Position numbers and translations under genes: made by a program | Source of the DNA: Myotis daubentonii | Taxonomy: Eukaryota; Chordata; Mammalia; Chiroptera; Vespertilionidae | Direction of reading: 5' to 3' | NCBI RefSeq assembly: GCF_963259705.1 | Contig: NC_081841.1 | Span: 86,875,063-86,939,062, forward strand | DNA length: 64,000 nucleotides | The notes under the pieces: generated by a model | Database searches by the model: none | Told to the model about the DNA's origin: nothing | Seen by the model: the letters and a program-made list of their open reading frames with translations, nothing else | Shown here: one piece after another, positions 1 to 11,600 of the stretch | Position numbering within the stretch: position 1 is the stretch's first letter | Layout of the letters: every line of letters starts with the position of its first letter

Positions 1-949
1 TCGGCAAAGCCAAGCTTTACAAAGAAAATAGATCCGGGAGGAAAATCCCCCTGCCAGTGAAACCAGGGCTTGTTCTCTCCTGGCTCATAAAGTAAATAAT
101 AATGCCCGCTGACATTTCTAAAGGGCCTTTCAGGGTGCAAAGCGCTTTCTGGTGCATTATTTCGTGTTATCCTCAGAACAGCCTGGTGAGGCACTGAGGC
201 ACGGTTATGCCCTTCGTGGGTTAGGAAATGGAGGCCCGTCAGCAGACAGGATTTCCTCAATGTCACATCATTATTCAGAAGCAGGGCCCAAACTGAAATG
301 TTTGCTCTCCAGGCTCTCACTTAGGGTCCCTTCCCTCTGTTGCATCTGTAAAGTTAGTAAGCCATAACTCCTGATGGTCATTTGTAGTTACATGCTCATC
401 GGGGAAATTCTAAAAGTCCCCTCATTACTCAAATGTTTGAAAAAAGATAGGCCAGACTTGGAAAAAAGCAGACTTTCAAGCTGTTTTATATCTATTCCCT
501 GTGACAGTGGCAAAAATCCAGGTTACACTCTGAGGACAAACAACCTTAAAAAAAAAAAAAAAAAACTTTATTTCTTAATTTCATAATAGTAATATCAAAG
601 GCTAAAACTGCTACATATATTAGAAGCTTTGCCCAAAAAGAAAAAAGAGAAGATTCCCTGCTTAATTTATATACTTGAAATATGTTTTCTAAGGCCTCTC
701 TAAACTGAATTAAATACTATGAATTGACAAGTTGAAAATACTTGAAACTTACTTTTAGTACCTGGAGTTGGGTTTCCTATTTTTTATGTAAATGTGGGAC
801 AGCATGAAGCAGAGAACTCTGGTGGGAGGGCAGTGGTGTGATGGCCAGAGGCTGGGCTTTGAACCCTGCATACAGCTGAGTGACCTGAACAATCTATTAA
901 ACTGCGGAGAGTTTTCTATAAAATGGAAGCAACTATCAGTGCTTGGTGG
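1..949. other. gene-free stretch with one old L2/MIR-like patch
   Basis: No coding region is supported. Around 130-270 the sequence resembles the antisense tail of an L2/MIR repeat: a 'gcattattt...cctcagaacagcctggtgaggcactgaggcac' pattern, interrupted here. An A-rich run sits near 546-566. The rest is AT-rich and unrecognised. Confidence 0.5.
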
Positions 950-1343
950 CTTAGTGAACTCGGACGATGCCAGACAACAGACCACAGACTGCTGGCCTGA
1001 ACAGCAGACATTTACTTGCTCACAGTTCTGGGGTCTGGGAAGTCCAAGATCAAGATGCCAGCAGGGTTGGCTCTTGGTGAGGAGCCTCTTCCTGGCTTGC
1101 AGATGATCACCTTCTCGCTGTGTGCTCACAGCCTTTCCTCTGTGTGTGTGAGCAGAGAGAGGAAAGAAGCCAGCGCTCCGGTGCCCCTTCGTACAAGGCA
1201 TTGATCTCATTGTGATGAGTACTCCATCCTCATCACCTCATCTAAACCTAATTACCTCCCAAGGCCCCACCTCCTAATACCATCTCAGTAGGGGTAGGGC
1301 TTCAATGTGGATTTGGGGGGTGACAATCATCCAGTCCATAGCA
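950..1343 (-). mobile_element. MaLR-type solo LTR (MLT1/MST-like), antisense
   Basis: Read on the minus strand the element opens with TGCTATGGACTGGATGATTG at 1343 and continues through 'gaggtggggcc', 'gaggtaattagg' and 'cttggacttccca', the order typical of MaLR (ERVL-MaLR) LTRs. It ends near 'ctcacagttctggggtctgg' and the following 70 bp. No internal retroviral region is attached, so it is a solo LTR. It is diverged and therefore old. The left boundary is approximate. Confidence 0.75.
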
Positions 1344-1384
1344 CTTGGTTTCCACCCTCGTATCAAGGCAGACTGGGGAAAATG

Positions 1385-1408
1385 AACGAAAAGAAAAGAA
1401 AGAAAGAA

Positions 1409-1507
<99 letters not shown>

Positions 1508-1522
1508 AAAGAAAGAAAGAAA

Positions 1523-1558
<36 letters not shown>

Positions 1559-1680
1559 GAGGGAGGGAGGGAGGGAGGGAGGGAGGGAGGGAGGGAGGGA
1601 GGAAGGAAGGAAGGAAGGAAGGAAGGAAGGAAGGAAGGAAGGAAGGAAGGAAGGAAGGAAGGAAGGAAGGAAAGAAAGAA
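1385..1680 (+). repeat. 296-bp pure polypurine compound microsatellite
   Basis: The plus strand is almost exclusively A and G. It runs in order through a (GA)n block of about 60 bp, (GAAA)n, a (GGGA)n block near 1558-1603 and a (GGAA)n block to about 1670. The frames through it give only Arg/Glu/Lys or Ser/Leu/Phe/Pro periodic peptides, which are not genes. The (GGGA)n part has many runs of three G and could form a quadruplex. The mirror symmetry could favour triplex DNA. Confidence 0.95.
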
Positions 1681-1683
1681 TAT

Positions 1684-3179
1684 TCATTAAGTAGGAGCAC
1701 AAAATAGTGAAGACCACTGAAGCTCAGAGGTTGTGGGTCACTAGTGCTGGTCACCATCTGTCAGGTAGTTCTTCTGAAACAATCAAGAACACTGACTAGG
1801 ACACTCTGAGAAAATGTGCTACTTTAGACAGGCTGCCTGTTTTCAGAGAATCCATCCTGTTTGTCCCAAATGATACTCATCCCTCACCTGAGTTGTAAGC
1901 AGCTGCCGTGAGGAGACACCATCCACAATTCTCTGATTCAATTAAGCAAATCAGATTCTCTGACTTAGGAATGGAGCATTAGGCTTAACAATTGAGATAG
2001 TGAGATGACAGCTGGTTGGGGTGGGAGTGGAGAGCCATATTGAGAGGTATAGAACCAAAGTCAGGCCTGGATTCATTTAAGCAAAAGCTATGTCCAGGCA
2101 GAAGGTAAGGGGCAGCAGAACAGCCACAAGGAAGGTGCAAATAATGAAGCAGAACTGAAAAGAGGGCAGAAAAAGGTAGACTCAGGAGGCCAGTCAATCA
2201 GTGGGAGAAGGAAGTAGACTCAGGCACTAATTTTGTAAACCTTCTGTGCCCTGATTGTATTTCTTTCCTGGCCTCCAAATATTTCTAAGCTTCTCTTGCT
2301 GCCTTTCAATTCACTCTCTTTTTCCTAGAATAGCCTGAATAGTCTTTCTCTTACAACCAAAAAGCCTTGACTATAATAAATACAAAAATAAATAAATGAA
2401 TAAAGGAGGCAGGAGATTAATTAAATTAATGCAAATCCATGTGAAAATGCCAAAGAACAATCTAAAAACAACATGGGTGAGAGCTGGGAGAAATAGAGTG
2501 GACATGCAATTCCTGGGCAGGGCGGCGAGGGCGGGGGTGGTGGGGGAGAGGTAAGATTAACCAGAGAACCCACCCAAAAGACAGGAGCTGAGTCAAGTTT
2601 GGAAAAAAGGGCAATACTGTGAAAGGTACTTATCCCTATAAAAATATATGCAAGGAGACTTAAAAAGCAAACCACTGAAAGTGAGTTTAAAAGCAAGCTA
2701 ACAAAATAGCCTAAACTGTCAAAGAAATAATCATTTTTAAAATTAATGTAATCTTGAATGTAGTATCTTCTACCCTAATGAAGATTTTTAAATGATTAGA
2801 TTGCTTTGAAACTCACATTTTCTTCAACTCTGTAAAAGTAATGTTCTATTGTTTTGCTGTTTTCTCAAGTCCAAAATCAAGTCTGTCTTTACTTTCTGGT
2901 TAGTGAACCCAGTCTTTACATGTTTAAGTTCTGTATGGGGGACTTACCCAGATTTCCTAGCTCATGGCTTAATTATGAAAGGGAAGAACTTTACTTAGGA
3001 TAAACATTCAACCAGTTTTAATGCCATGACTTAACAATTCAATTTCGTATTGGTCATCAATTCTAATATTTGTAAGTGTTAAGATATCTTGACATAAAAA
3101 GATATTTATATTATTTGCTTTAACTCCAGTGTCAGCTTTAGCCTCAAAAATATTGTAACCTCCACTTATTAGGAATCTA
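1684..3179. other. gene-free stretch, no recognised feature
   Basis: AT-rich sequence with several A-rich patches and a short G-rich patch near 2515-2550. No coding region, RNA gene or confidently named repeat is visible. Tails such as 'ataaatacaaaaataaataaatgaataaa' near 2375-2405 hint at degraded retroposon ends only. Confidence 0.4.
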
Positions 3180-3633
3180 TCTATATAAAAGCCTAAGCAA
3201 CCATCGCAACCAAATGGACGACCAAACAGGCTGCATGGGGCAACCAGGCCAGCAGGGGGGTTAGTGAGGGGCAACCAAACGACTGAGCAGCAGGCTGTGT
3301 GGGGCAACCAGCCTGGCAGGGAGGGCAGTTGGGGGCAACCAGGCCGGCAAGGGAGTGCGGGGGGCAGTTGGGGGCGATCAGGCCAGCAGGCAGAGGCAGT
3401 TAGGGGTGATCAGGCTGGCAGGAAGGGCAGTTTAGGGGTGATCAGGCAGGCAGGCAGGTGAGTGGTTAGGAGCCAGCGATCCAGGATTGTTAGAGGGATG
3501 TCCTACTGCCAGTTTAGGCCTGATACCCAGGATTGGGCCCAAATTGGCAGTCGGACATCCCCCAAGGGGTCCTGGATTGGAGAAGACCTTCCCCCCCCCC
3601 CCCGTGCATGAATTTCGTGCACCAGGCCTCTAG
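3180..3633 (+). mobile_element. HeliBat-type nonautonomous Helitron with internal tandem units
   Basis: It starts TCTATATAAAAGCCTAAG after an A and ends GGCCTCTAG before a T, the Helitron A|T insertion signature. Just before the end is the hairpin GTGCA-tgaatttcg-TGCAC. The interior has diverged units of roughly 30-45 bp around 'ggcagttgggggcgatcagg' and 'ggggcaaccaggcc', from about 3235 to 3460, and a C13 run at 3590-3603. There is no Rep/helicase coding sequence, so movement depended on an autonomous partner. The copy at 58174-58610 shares the same unit type. Confidence 0.85.
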
Positions 3634-4210
3634 TATGTTATAAAGGATTACCTGAAAGAGCATGTGAGAGGTTTAGAGCCCTGACCATATTTGACACAAA
3701 TGTTATGTGTCACCAGCATGATCAGAGAGTTGTCAAATCAATCAGTAATTACTGACAAAGTAAGAACAGGTGACTCTAAATGGAATGACAGAAAATGGAT
3801 GAGAACAGCTGTTATATGACAGAGTCTTTCCCTTCAGGAAAACCACAAAAAAAATCATAAAATTGGTATCCGGTATAGATTGCTGAATGAAAGAGTCGTT
3901 CTGTGGCACATAGGATTTATAGAGGTATGGGAACGCCTACATTCAACTGCATCAGTGTCATACTCATTCATGCTTCTGTGCCTTCTAACATGCTATCACT
4001 CCTTCCTGGACCATGTTCTCACACATGCATCATCTATATGTATGTGTGAGGGCACACACACAAGCACAAATTATTGCTGTTGCCTATTCCTCAAACTTCA
4101 ATCCAAATGTCACCTGCACTGGAAAGTCTGTTCTAATTCCATTTCTTCTTATTTAAATGTCCCACTCTTGCTGTGTTCTCATATATCCTGTTTATGCTTC
4201 TATCAACACA
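3634..4210. other. gene-free stretch; weak L2-like text near 3950-4200
   Basis: No gene is supported. The pyrimidine-rich text 'ccttctaacatgctatcactccttcctgg' and the following segment, with 'caaacttcaatccaaatgtcacctgc', resemble the sense 3' region of an L2-like element. The second Helitron begins immediately afterwards. Confidence 0.4.
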
Positions 4211-4429
4211 TCCTATATAATAAAAGCATAATATACTAATGTTTGTTCAACTGCTTGACCAGTCGCTATGATGCACACTGACCACCAGGGGGCAGATGCT
4301 CCAACAGGTAGGTTAGCTTGTTTCTGTGGTCTGTCCTGTCGGGACTGGGCAAGACGCCCTGATTGGCCCTGATCGCCGGCCAGGCCGAGAGACCCCACTT
4401 GTGCACAAATTCATGCACTGGGCCTCTAG
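4211..4429 (+). mobile_element. short HeliBat-type Helitron (219 bp)
   Basis: The element runs from TCCTATATAATAAAAG (preceded by A) to GGGCCTCTAG (followed by T). The 3' hairpin GTGCA-caaattca-TGCAC precedes the CTAG end. The interior has the HeliBat motif 'gaccaccagggggcag', also found in the copy at 13597-13928. It is a deletion derivative with no coding capacity. Both ends are intact. Confidence 0.9.
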
Positions 4430-4527
4430 TTTATTATAATGTGTAATCTGCTCTCATTGTTGATTAAAAATGATCTCCCCTACAAAGATAGAAGCCTGGA
4501 TCTAGCATAATACTTGACAAACAGTAG

Positions 4528-4573
4528 GTTTCTTAAATGAACAAATAAATGTTTCTTAAATGAACAAATAAAT
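4528..4573 (+). repeat. perfect 23-bp tandem duplication
   Basis: Two exact adjacent copies of a 23-bp unit beginning gtttcttaaatgaacaaata occupy 4528-4550 and 4551-4573. The unit looks like the 'aataaatg...' tail of an L2/MIR repeat, so this is probably a replication-slippage duplication in a degraded repeat end. Confidence 0.95.
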
Positions 4574-7500
4574 GAACTACTAAGAAGCAGTGGTGGCAGA
4601 CAGGCTAAGAAAGAAAACAATTTTGAATATTGAAAACAGTGTTTTAGTCAAAAATAGAGATTTTGATATGTGAGTAGGAAAAAACGGACTATTAATTTTA
4701 GATTGTCTTCAGAGCTTAAAACAGATTCTATTTAATACCTGAGTCTCTTAAGAATGTTATATCCTGCCCCTCAATTCAGCACTTCGATTTAACAAAAGTC
4801 AGCTACTACAGTCCAAATTCTTCGACATGATCAATCTAATATACATGGCAAGCATGCGCGGGCACACACACACTGCGTGTCTTCTTAAGGTGAATTCATT
4901 GGATGCTCAGCTTACTACTTGGGGCACAAAACAAACAAAATCTCACCTAACAGATGTACAACTGGGGACTTAAAAAATAAATCCTTTAATTTCAGGAAAA
5001 AACGTCCATTTTAATAGTCCCACAAGTGTGAAATTTTAGCAGACGGTGCTAAATAACTTATCACATCTCTGGAGCCTGGCTTATGCCACATCATGTTGGA
5101 CTGCAGCTGAGCAGCCTGGCCTCCTGATTTGAACGCAACCCAGGCATATATATATAGCATTTCTGTGACAGTGAGCGAGAGGCTTTAATTCATGCTCAAG
5201 TTGCTTTTACAACCTGAACTAGAAGTGAGCTAACAAAGACATATAACATTCTGTCACTGTCATTAGAAAAAAGTCTTAGTGGAGCAACTGGAAGAAGGAA
5301 GCACTTCAACTTCATCTTAATGGAGCCCTGGAAGACTTTGGATTTGGATCATGGGCCAGTACTGTGAACGGGCAGAGGAGACTGGGAAAGTGTCTCTATA
5401 CAATTGAAAGCAGGCAGAGAAGAGCCCAAAGGTTACATTGCCGCCAGCAGAGATTAGAAGGCAGGGAAAGTTGATGGGCTTTTTAAACCTGGGCTTCTTT
5501 ATCTATGTACCAGATCATCAGAACATGGCTAGGACACAGCTCATGTCACATGCCACCCACCACCTGAGTTCAACAACATCCAACCAAATTGATTTATGTT
5601 CGATAGACAGGTCCACTCATCACAAACTTGGAAGTCAGGGCAATGTCAAATTGCGGTAAAAGTTTCTGAATGCTTGCTTTCAATTTCCAAACCTGTTATT
5701 GCAGATGAATAACAAAGAGGCCAGCACCAGTCTGACAGCCACACTTGGAGTAGCACTGGTCTGAAACTCTTGGAGTCCTTCTCTCTGTTTTTCAGGTTAT
5801 TCCAGGACCAAGCAAGGTGGTTGGTGATGAGGTGTTGATAGTTTGCTGGCAATTGTCAGTTTATGCTATTTAGTCTGATGCTGAGAGCAGAAGATAGTTC
5901 AACAAGGGGCTGACTTTAAAAGTGGAGTGCTTAGAACCGGGAATGAGCAGGACAGCAGACCTGCTGCTTGCTGCAGTTGTGGCCTTTTAAATAAACATTA
6001 CATAGGGAGTTTTTAAGGAGGGAAAAATAAAAAAATGCAAGTCCAGTTTAGAAAGCATCCTTACCAAAATGTAGGAAAGCTGTAGGGATTCCGTCAGAGG
6101 TAGTAGGAAGTTTACCTCTTTCTTCATTGTTTGTCCTCCCTTTCTGAGCCTTCAGGTTCCTGAATACAAATGCCACAGATAATAAACATTAACTCACAGG
6201 ACCTGAATAAATATGGATAAAATAGATTTTCAATGGGTTTTCGTTCTGTCTTAACTCCCCACTAAAATATGCAGGATGACACAGAAAATGGCCAAAGAAA
6301 AAAGCTATCACAGACCCAAAAGCCAAAACTGGGAGCCTATCACAAGAATCTACTGCAAGTTTCTATGAAGTCTAACAATGGAGCTGGATTTTAAGAAATT
6401 CAAAAGCCTACACCTTGCTTCATCCGTTGAAAGAAAATGCCTTAGCCACATAAAAATATAATGAAAAAAATAGTAGGAGTCCTCTTTGTTCTTCCTCTGA
6501 ATCTTTTTGCTCTCATAGACGATAATCCCGCTACGCCAGGGCATTTCAATGCAAATAAAATCCATTAGCTTTTCACCTCTTTCCATCCTACAACTACTTG
6601 GAGACTAATTCCAAGAGAAAAATAGGTGTACACTCTAGAAATAAATGGGTACAGAAAACATTCTAGACATTTGCTCTTGGTACTGTAGATTTCCAAATAC
6701 TCTCTCTTATTCCAAAGGAATTCCCAAAACTCACAGAAGAGTAGCACCATGAAATGACTTTCCAGGAGGTTTTGTGAACAAAGAATTTGAGGAAAGGATG
6801 CATAAGAGACAAAGAGAGTACACAGCAGACAATAATTTTGAGATATTCTGCATGAGATAATTATGTTAAAATTTTTATCCATGATTGCCTAAATCCTTTT
6901 ACCTCAATAAAAATATTCTCCCGTGACTTTTAATATCCTACATAACAAGTGTATTTCAGAAAGCACATTGAGGAAAGCTTGTTCGGAGGATAGGAGAAGC
7001 AGAAAGCAAGCGTCAGACCAAATCCCTTTTCTGTACACAGCTGCCCTCGATGAATGTCTGGTTGACTGTGAGACATGGGAAAGAAGACATGCCCGTCAAT
7101 TACCTAACATAATCAAATTGTTCTCCAGGTTAGATCTGAGGAGAGAATTCATCTAGCACCAGAAGTGTCAGTGAGGAAAGCCACAGACCATCCACAAACC
7201 CTGTCTGGTCATAAACACTGACTTGAACAAGAGACTTCTCTCTATTACAGGATGAAAAAAAGAAAACAAGTTTAAGCCCACAAATGAGTCCAGAAATAGA
7301 AACAAGCAACATCATCTGGAAGGCTCCAAAGGCGATCATTCTCTACAAAAAATTCTATGTGGCACTTAATGTTTTAAATTTTCAAATGTCAGTGAAATAC
7401 ACAATTTCAATCAAATGGCAATGTAAAACTTACAAACAGCCGAAATAGATTGGATAGACCTGAAATAAATTGAAATATTTATCAAAAATCTCCAGAGTTA

Positions 7501-8429
7501 ACCTATTGTATGATTGTGTTCTTCTAAGAAATAGGTACTTGCCACTATATAAACAATTTCAGGATATATTTTAAAAAACAAAAATCCTTTTCATTTACTT
7601 TACAATGCTGGCATAATCTTGACACTAAAAACCATACAAACCCCTCCCCCCACACACACACACAAGCTACTACCACTACTGACAAATATCAGTAATGAGC
7701 ATGAAATGTAAATCTCCTAAATTAAATTCAAATATGTATTAAAAGCATAATCCACCATGAAAAAGTAGGATTTCCTGCAGGCGCACAAGGATTGTCGTAG
7801 TGCTAATACCCAGTGATTGGCGAAGAACAGTAAAATTAAAACTCAAATACTATGTGTGAAGGGTGAGATCATAGGTCCCTCCTTGCCTTGTTTCAAAGCA
7901 GTATAGTTAGAGTCTCTGTGGCTCTCTCATTCCAAAGTTTTCTTCAGAAAAAAAGAAAGAAGCTGCTTGAAGGTAAAGCTGCTTCTTGCTATTTGGAAAA
8001 AACCTAATTCACTGAAGTGAAGATGGCCGACTTTTCAGAAAGAGAGGGGTGTCCTTGAGGTGGAGATAGGGGACACTGACCGCTTTACTTTGAGAAAAGG
8101 CAGATGCCAACCAGTCAGAGGTAGGGAGGACCAGGGTGTTCCTCAGGGTGGTGCCCCAGGGAGAAAGCCAGACTTCAGGGTTGTAGGGAACATGTAGGGA
8201 GGCTGGGCTTTCAGCAAGGGGCTCTGACCACACCCAGGACTCCTGTACATGAAAGTGAAATAAAAGCAGCACAGTCAGGAAGAAACCTCGCCAAGTGGGA
8301 CACTCGGAAGTTCTAGGGTAGGTTGATGACCAAAAAAAATGCACCATCACTGCCTGAAAACTTGTTGCAATCCTTCCCCCATGGCTATGGTGGGGAAGCA
8401 AAACCCATGAGAGACCCTCGTTCCATTAA
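4574..8429. other. unique-looking AT-rich stretch, no feature supported
   Basis: Nearly 3.9 kb without a recognised transposon or a gene. Open frames on both strands are under about 110 codons and I recognise none of them. Short simple repeats include ACACAC near 4863-4872, TATATA near 5150-5157 and a CA run near 7654-7665. The stretch could hold conserved noncoding sequence, but that cannot be judged from one genome. Confidence 0.4.
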
Positions 8430-8432
8430 GGG

Positions 8433-8600
8433 TCAAATTCATTCATTTATTTATAAACATGTATTATATATCAGGTGCTAGAGATAAACAGTGAAATATC
8501 AGTCCTCAGAAGCTTACATTCTAGCCTGAGGAGATAGCAGTAAATGACTAATAAAATGAAAGAGTAAGCTATATAGTGTGTTAGAAGGTGCAAAATGCTA
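8433..8600 (-). mobile_element. L2-like LINE 3' end, antisense
   Basis: The order 'ttcattcatttattta', 'tatatatcaggtgctagagata', 'aacagtgaaat' and 'cttacattctag' is the reverse of an L2 3' tail, which usually reads '...ctagcacctgg...aataaatg...gaatgaa'. It is heavily diverged and noncoding. Confidence 0.6.
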
Positions 8601-11600
8601 TGGAATAAATATAAAGATGTGTTAGAGGCTCTAGCATTGTAGTCAAGAAAATATGGTGGTAGCAGTACAGGTGAAAGGAGAGAGAGGGAGGGGAACTAAG
8701 AAGAAGAGGGGAGGAAGGAATAAATGCACTTTTGCACAATAAATTTCTGGACCAAAATTCAGTGTCACTGCATTATTATCAACAGCATGTGGTGTGATGG
8801 TCTAAGGTTTGTATGAATTTAGTGACAATTAAAACAACAGAGAAGGGATATAGAGAAACTCACCAGGCTGACAATAAATGCAAAGCTAAGAAGAGCAGGT
8901 ATGCAAATATGGAACTTCAAAGTGTGATGGTACATAATCCAGGGTGACTAGAACCGTCGATGAATGGAGTGGAATGACTGACTGCAAATGAAGCTGGGAG
9001 AGGAAGCTGGATCCGTTTATGGAGGTTTGTGTATAATGTGCTAACAAATTCAACCCATTTTGCATAAATTTGTATGATAGTAACTGAGAATGGAATAGAA
9101 AAGGTCATGCTATTGGAAATGTAGTTGTTGAATTTTTAGTAGAAGTAGAATAATGCTGTGCTTTAAAGCCTGAGTAATTGCAGACAAAGATGTTACTGCA
9201 AAATAATGCATATTTTCTGTGACACTGAGCAGTCCAGATCTAGTGTCATCAAAGAAAAAGTATTCCTGGGACAGAAGAGACATTACTCTAGGCAAAGCCG
9301 ACTAGTGATTTAACTCCTGTCCTAGGGAAGGGCGATGGGAGATTGCCCCGACCATGCTTCAGTCCTATTTGCATTTACTCTGTGTGTCTATGCTCAGGGT
9401 AACTGATAAGAAACAGCTCATGTTCATTCTCTTAGTGCGCATTTAGTTTTTCTCAACTAATTCCTTTTTATTCATAGTTTTGCATTAATAACCTTACTGG
9501 ATTATTAAAGGTGCTTAAACCAGAAAAACTCAACTGATGCCTGCATTCAAAGTACACTGTTCAGTGGACCAGTTAAATACGCTCCTAGTAAAGAGATAAT
9601 TCACATCTAAGATGTGCATGAGTTGTACGGATAGTTCTCTTTAAACCCACAGGTCCTATAACTCTAAGGAACACCTCCCAGCTTGCCAACTACTTTGTCC
9701 TAAATTTGAGAAGGCTCAGGCAACCAGACCCTGTTTCCAGAATGGGATTAGGATTAACTTGGCCTTCTCAATTGCAGGCCCAACTCGAGGTTCAGGTCCA
9801 CACCGGCTGTCTCCTATGAGACGTGTACACACATCACCTGGGTTCGGCAGTGCTCCCTGGGCTGCGGCTGTACAGGCGCACTGCCAACACTGGCATGCAC
9901 CACATTCCACTTTTTTCATCCAAGGCCTGGTAGCCACAATCGCTCTCACTCTTGAACCTGGACATTCTCAATAACCACTTTCATGCTTCAAATAATCTCC
10001 CTCTGTGCTCTGACCTAGCCTTCTACTCCCACTTAAAAAACTGAACATGACAACAGCTTTATTTTCTTAATGGAGCTAATTAGGGAATTTTTTTAGGCAA
10101 GGGTTATTCATTCAAACATACAAAGACTGTAGAGACGGCAAATAGGAAACATTTAGAGAAAACAGTGACTTGAAATGCTGTGCTGCCCATTTATAGATAC
10201 AGTTTTAGGCACCCCCTACAAAGTGATTAAATTTGTTCACGTTTTACAAAAGTCCTAAGTGATTGGCACCTCTAGAAGATTTTTATAAAATCCAGAACCA
10301 TGAAGCGGAAAGAATCTCCTTATCTGGGCATTAGATGCCTTTGGATTTAGCCCAAAGCTTGCACTGAGTCATCCAAGATCTGCATTTTCTTTCTACAGAA
10401 ATCAGCCAAATTATTTTTTACTTTGGGACTCTGGTGTGAGGCATGACTGTGAGAGAGACAAGTCTTTTCCTTTTGTTTTTCATCTCATCATGAAATGAAC
10501 ATTCAGTATTCTATATTCCCTCCCACCATAAAGGCTAAAAGTTTAAAGAGAGCTAGTCATAAATGTGTAACTTTTATAGTGTTAATTACTGTTTAATTAT
10601 GTAAATTTATGAATTTTCCAGACCCAGCCTCAATTAAAATTTCTCTTTCTTTTGATATCTTAGAGTCAGTTTTATGTCTTGTAATGAGGAGACGTTCTTT
10701 AATTTCCCAGAACCTTTCTCTTTTTTGAAAAGCCCCAGACTCACTCCTATTTCCACCTTCTTTGGGGAAATACTCCTCCCTTACATGGTCCAGGTGGGAG
10801 CCACCAATCACAACAACCCAGTCCACTGGTCCAAGAGGCCGTTGGTGACCTGCACTGGACCATCCCTGTGCTTCTACATTTTGGGACTTAAAGGAAAGGG
10901 ACACTCCCTCTCTGGTGTCAAGGCGTGGGGCCGGAGTCTGAGAGCATGGGGACCTTGCAGAAGAGGCCTATGGGAAAACATGCTGACAGCAGCAGAAATC
11001 AAAACTTGAAGAGAGACCTAAACCTATCTGAGTCCCTGTTTCCAGGGATCCTGGAGACCCAGTTATATCCTTTTGCCTTGTTCTGGTTTTATTTCTGTTA
11101 CTTGTATACAGAGAGTCTTAATTAACATAGACCATTTCATTACGGGTGGAATAAAGAAATAAAACCTCAGCCCAGTATATTTGTATTTGATTAAGATCTC
11201 TAGCAAAAAGTGTAGTGCCTGAGACTCTGAACCACTGGCCAACTGAAACTGGGAGTGCGAGATGGGAGGGGAAAGCATCTACACACTTCCATGGCACCAA
11301 CGCCAAGGCAACATCACCTCCGGCGCCCGGCATCGTGGGTACCCATCGGCCAAAGCTCTGCTCCTTTGGCTCCTGAACCCAGATGAGTTCACCGGTGTGA
11401 TCTCACTTTAGAGAGCATTCGGATGAAAGGAAGTGCGGTGTAGGTGAGTCAAGGGCAGAAGGGGAACCCCTCCTCTCAAGTCTAGTTTCCGGGCAGAGAA
11501 AGGCAAAGAGCGGAAAAGATTCCAAGGCCAGCTTTCTCTTTAGACTGGTAACCACTGACTTTGCTCCCAGTGGAAGTTTAGCCTTGAGGCCCTGAAGCCA

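Noticed and set aside
1274..1757. Open frames of 120-151 codons on both strands rich in Ser/Leu/Phe/Pro or Arg/Glu/Lys/Gly
   Set aside because: They are translations of the polypurine microsatellite. All frames stay open because GA/GAAA/GGAA/GGGA units lack stops.
8009..8401. 130-codon minus-strand frame
   Set aside because: No recognised domain, no splice context and no other support. Treated as chance.
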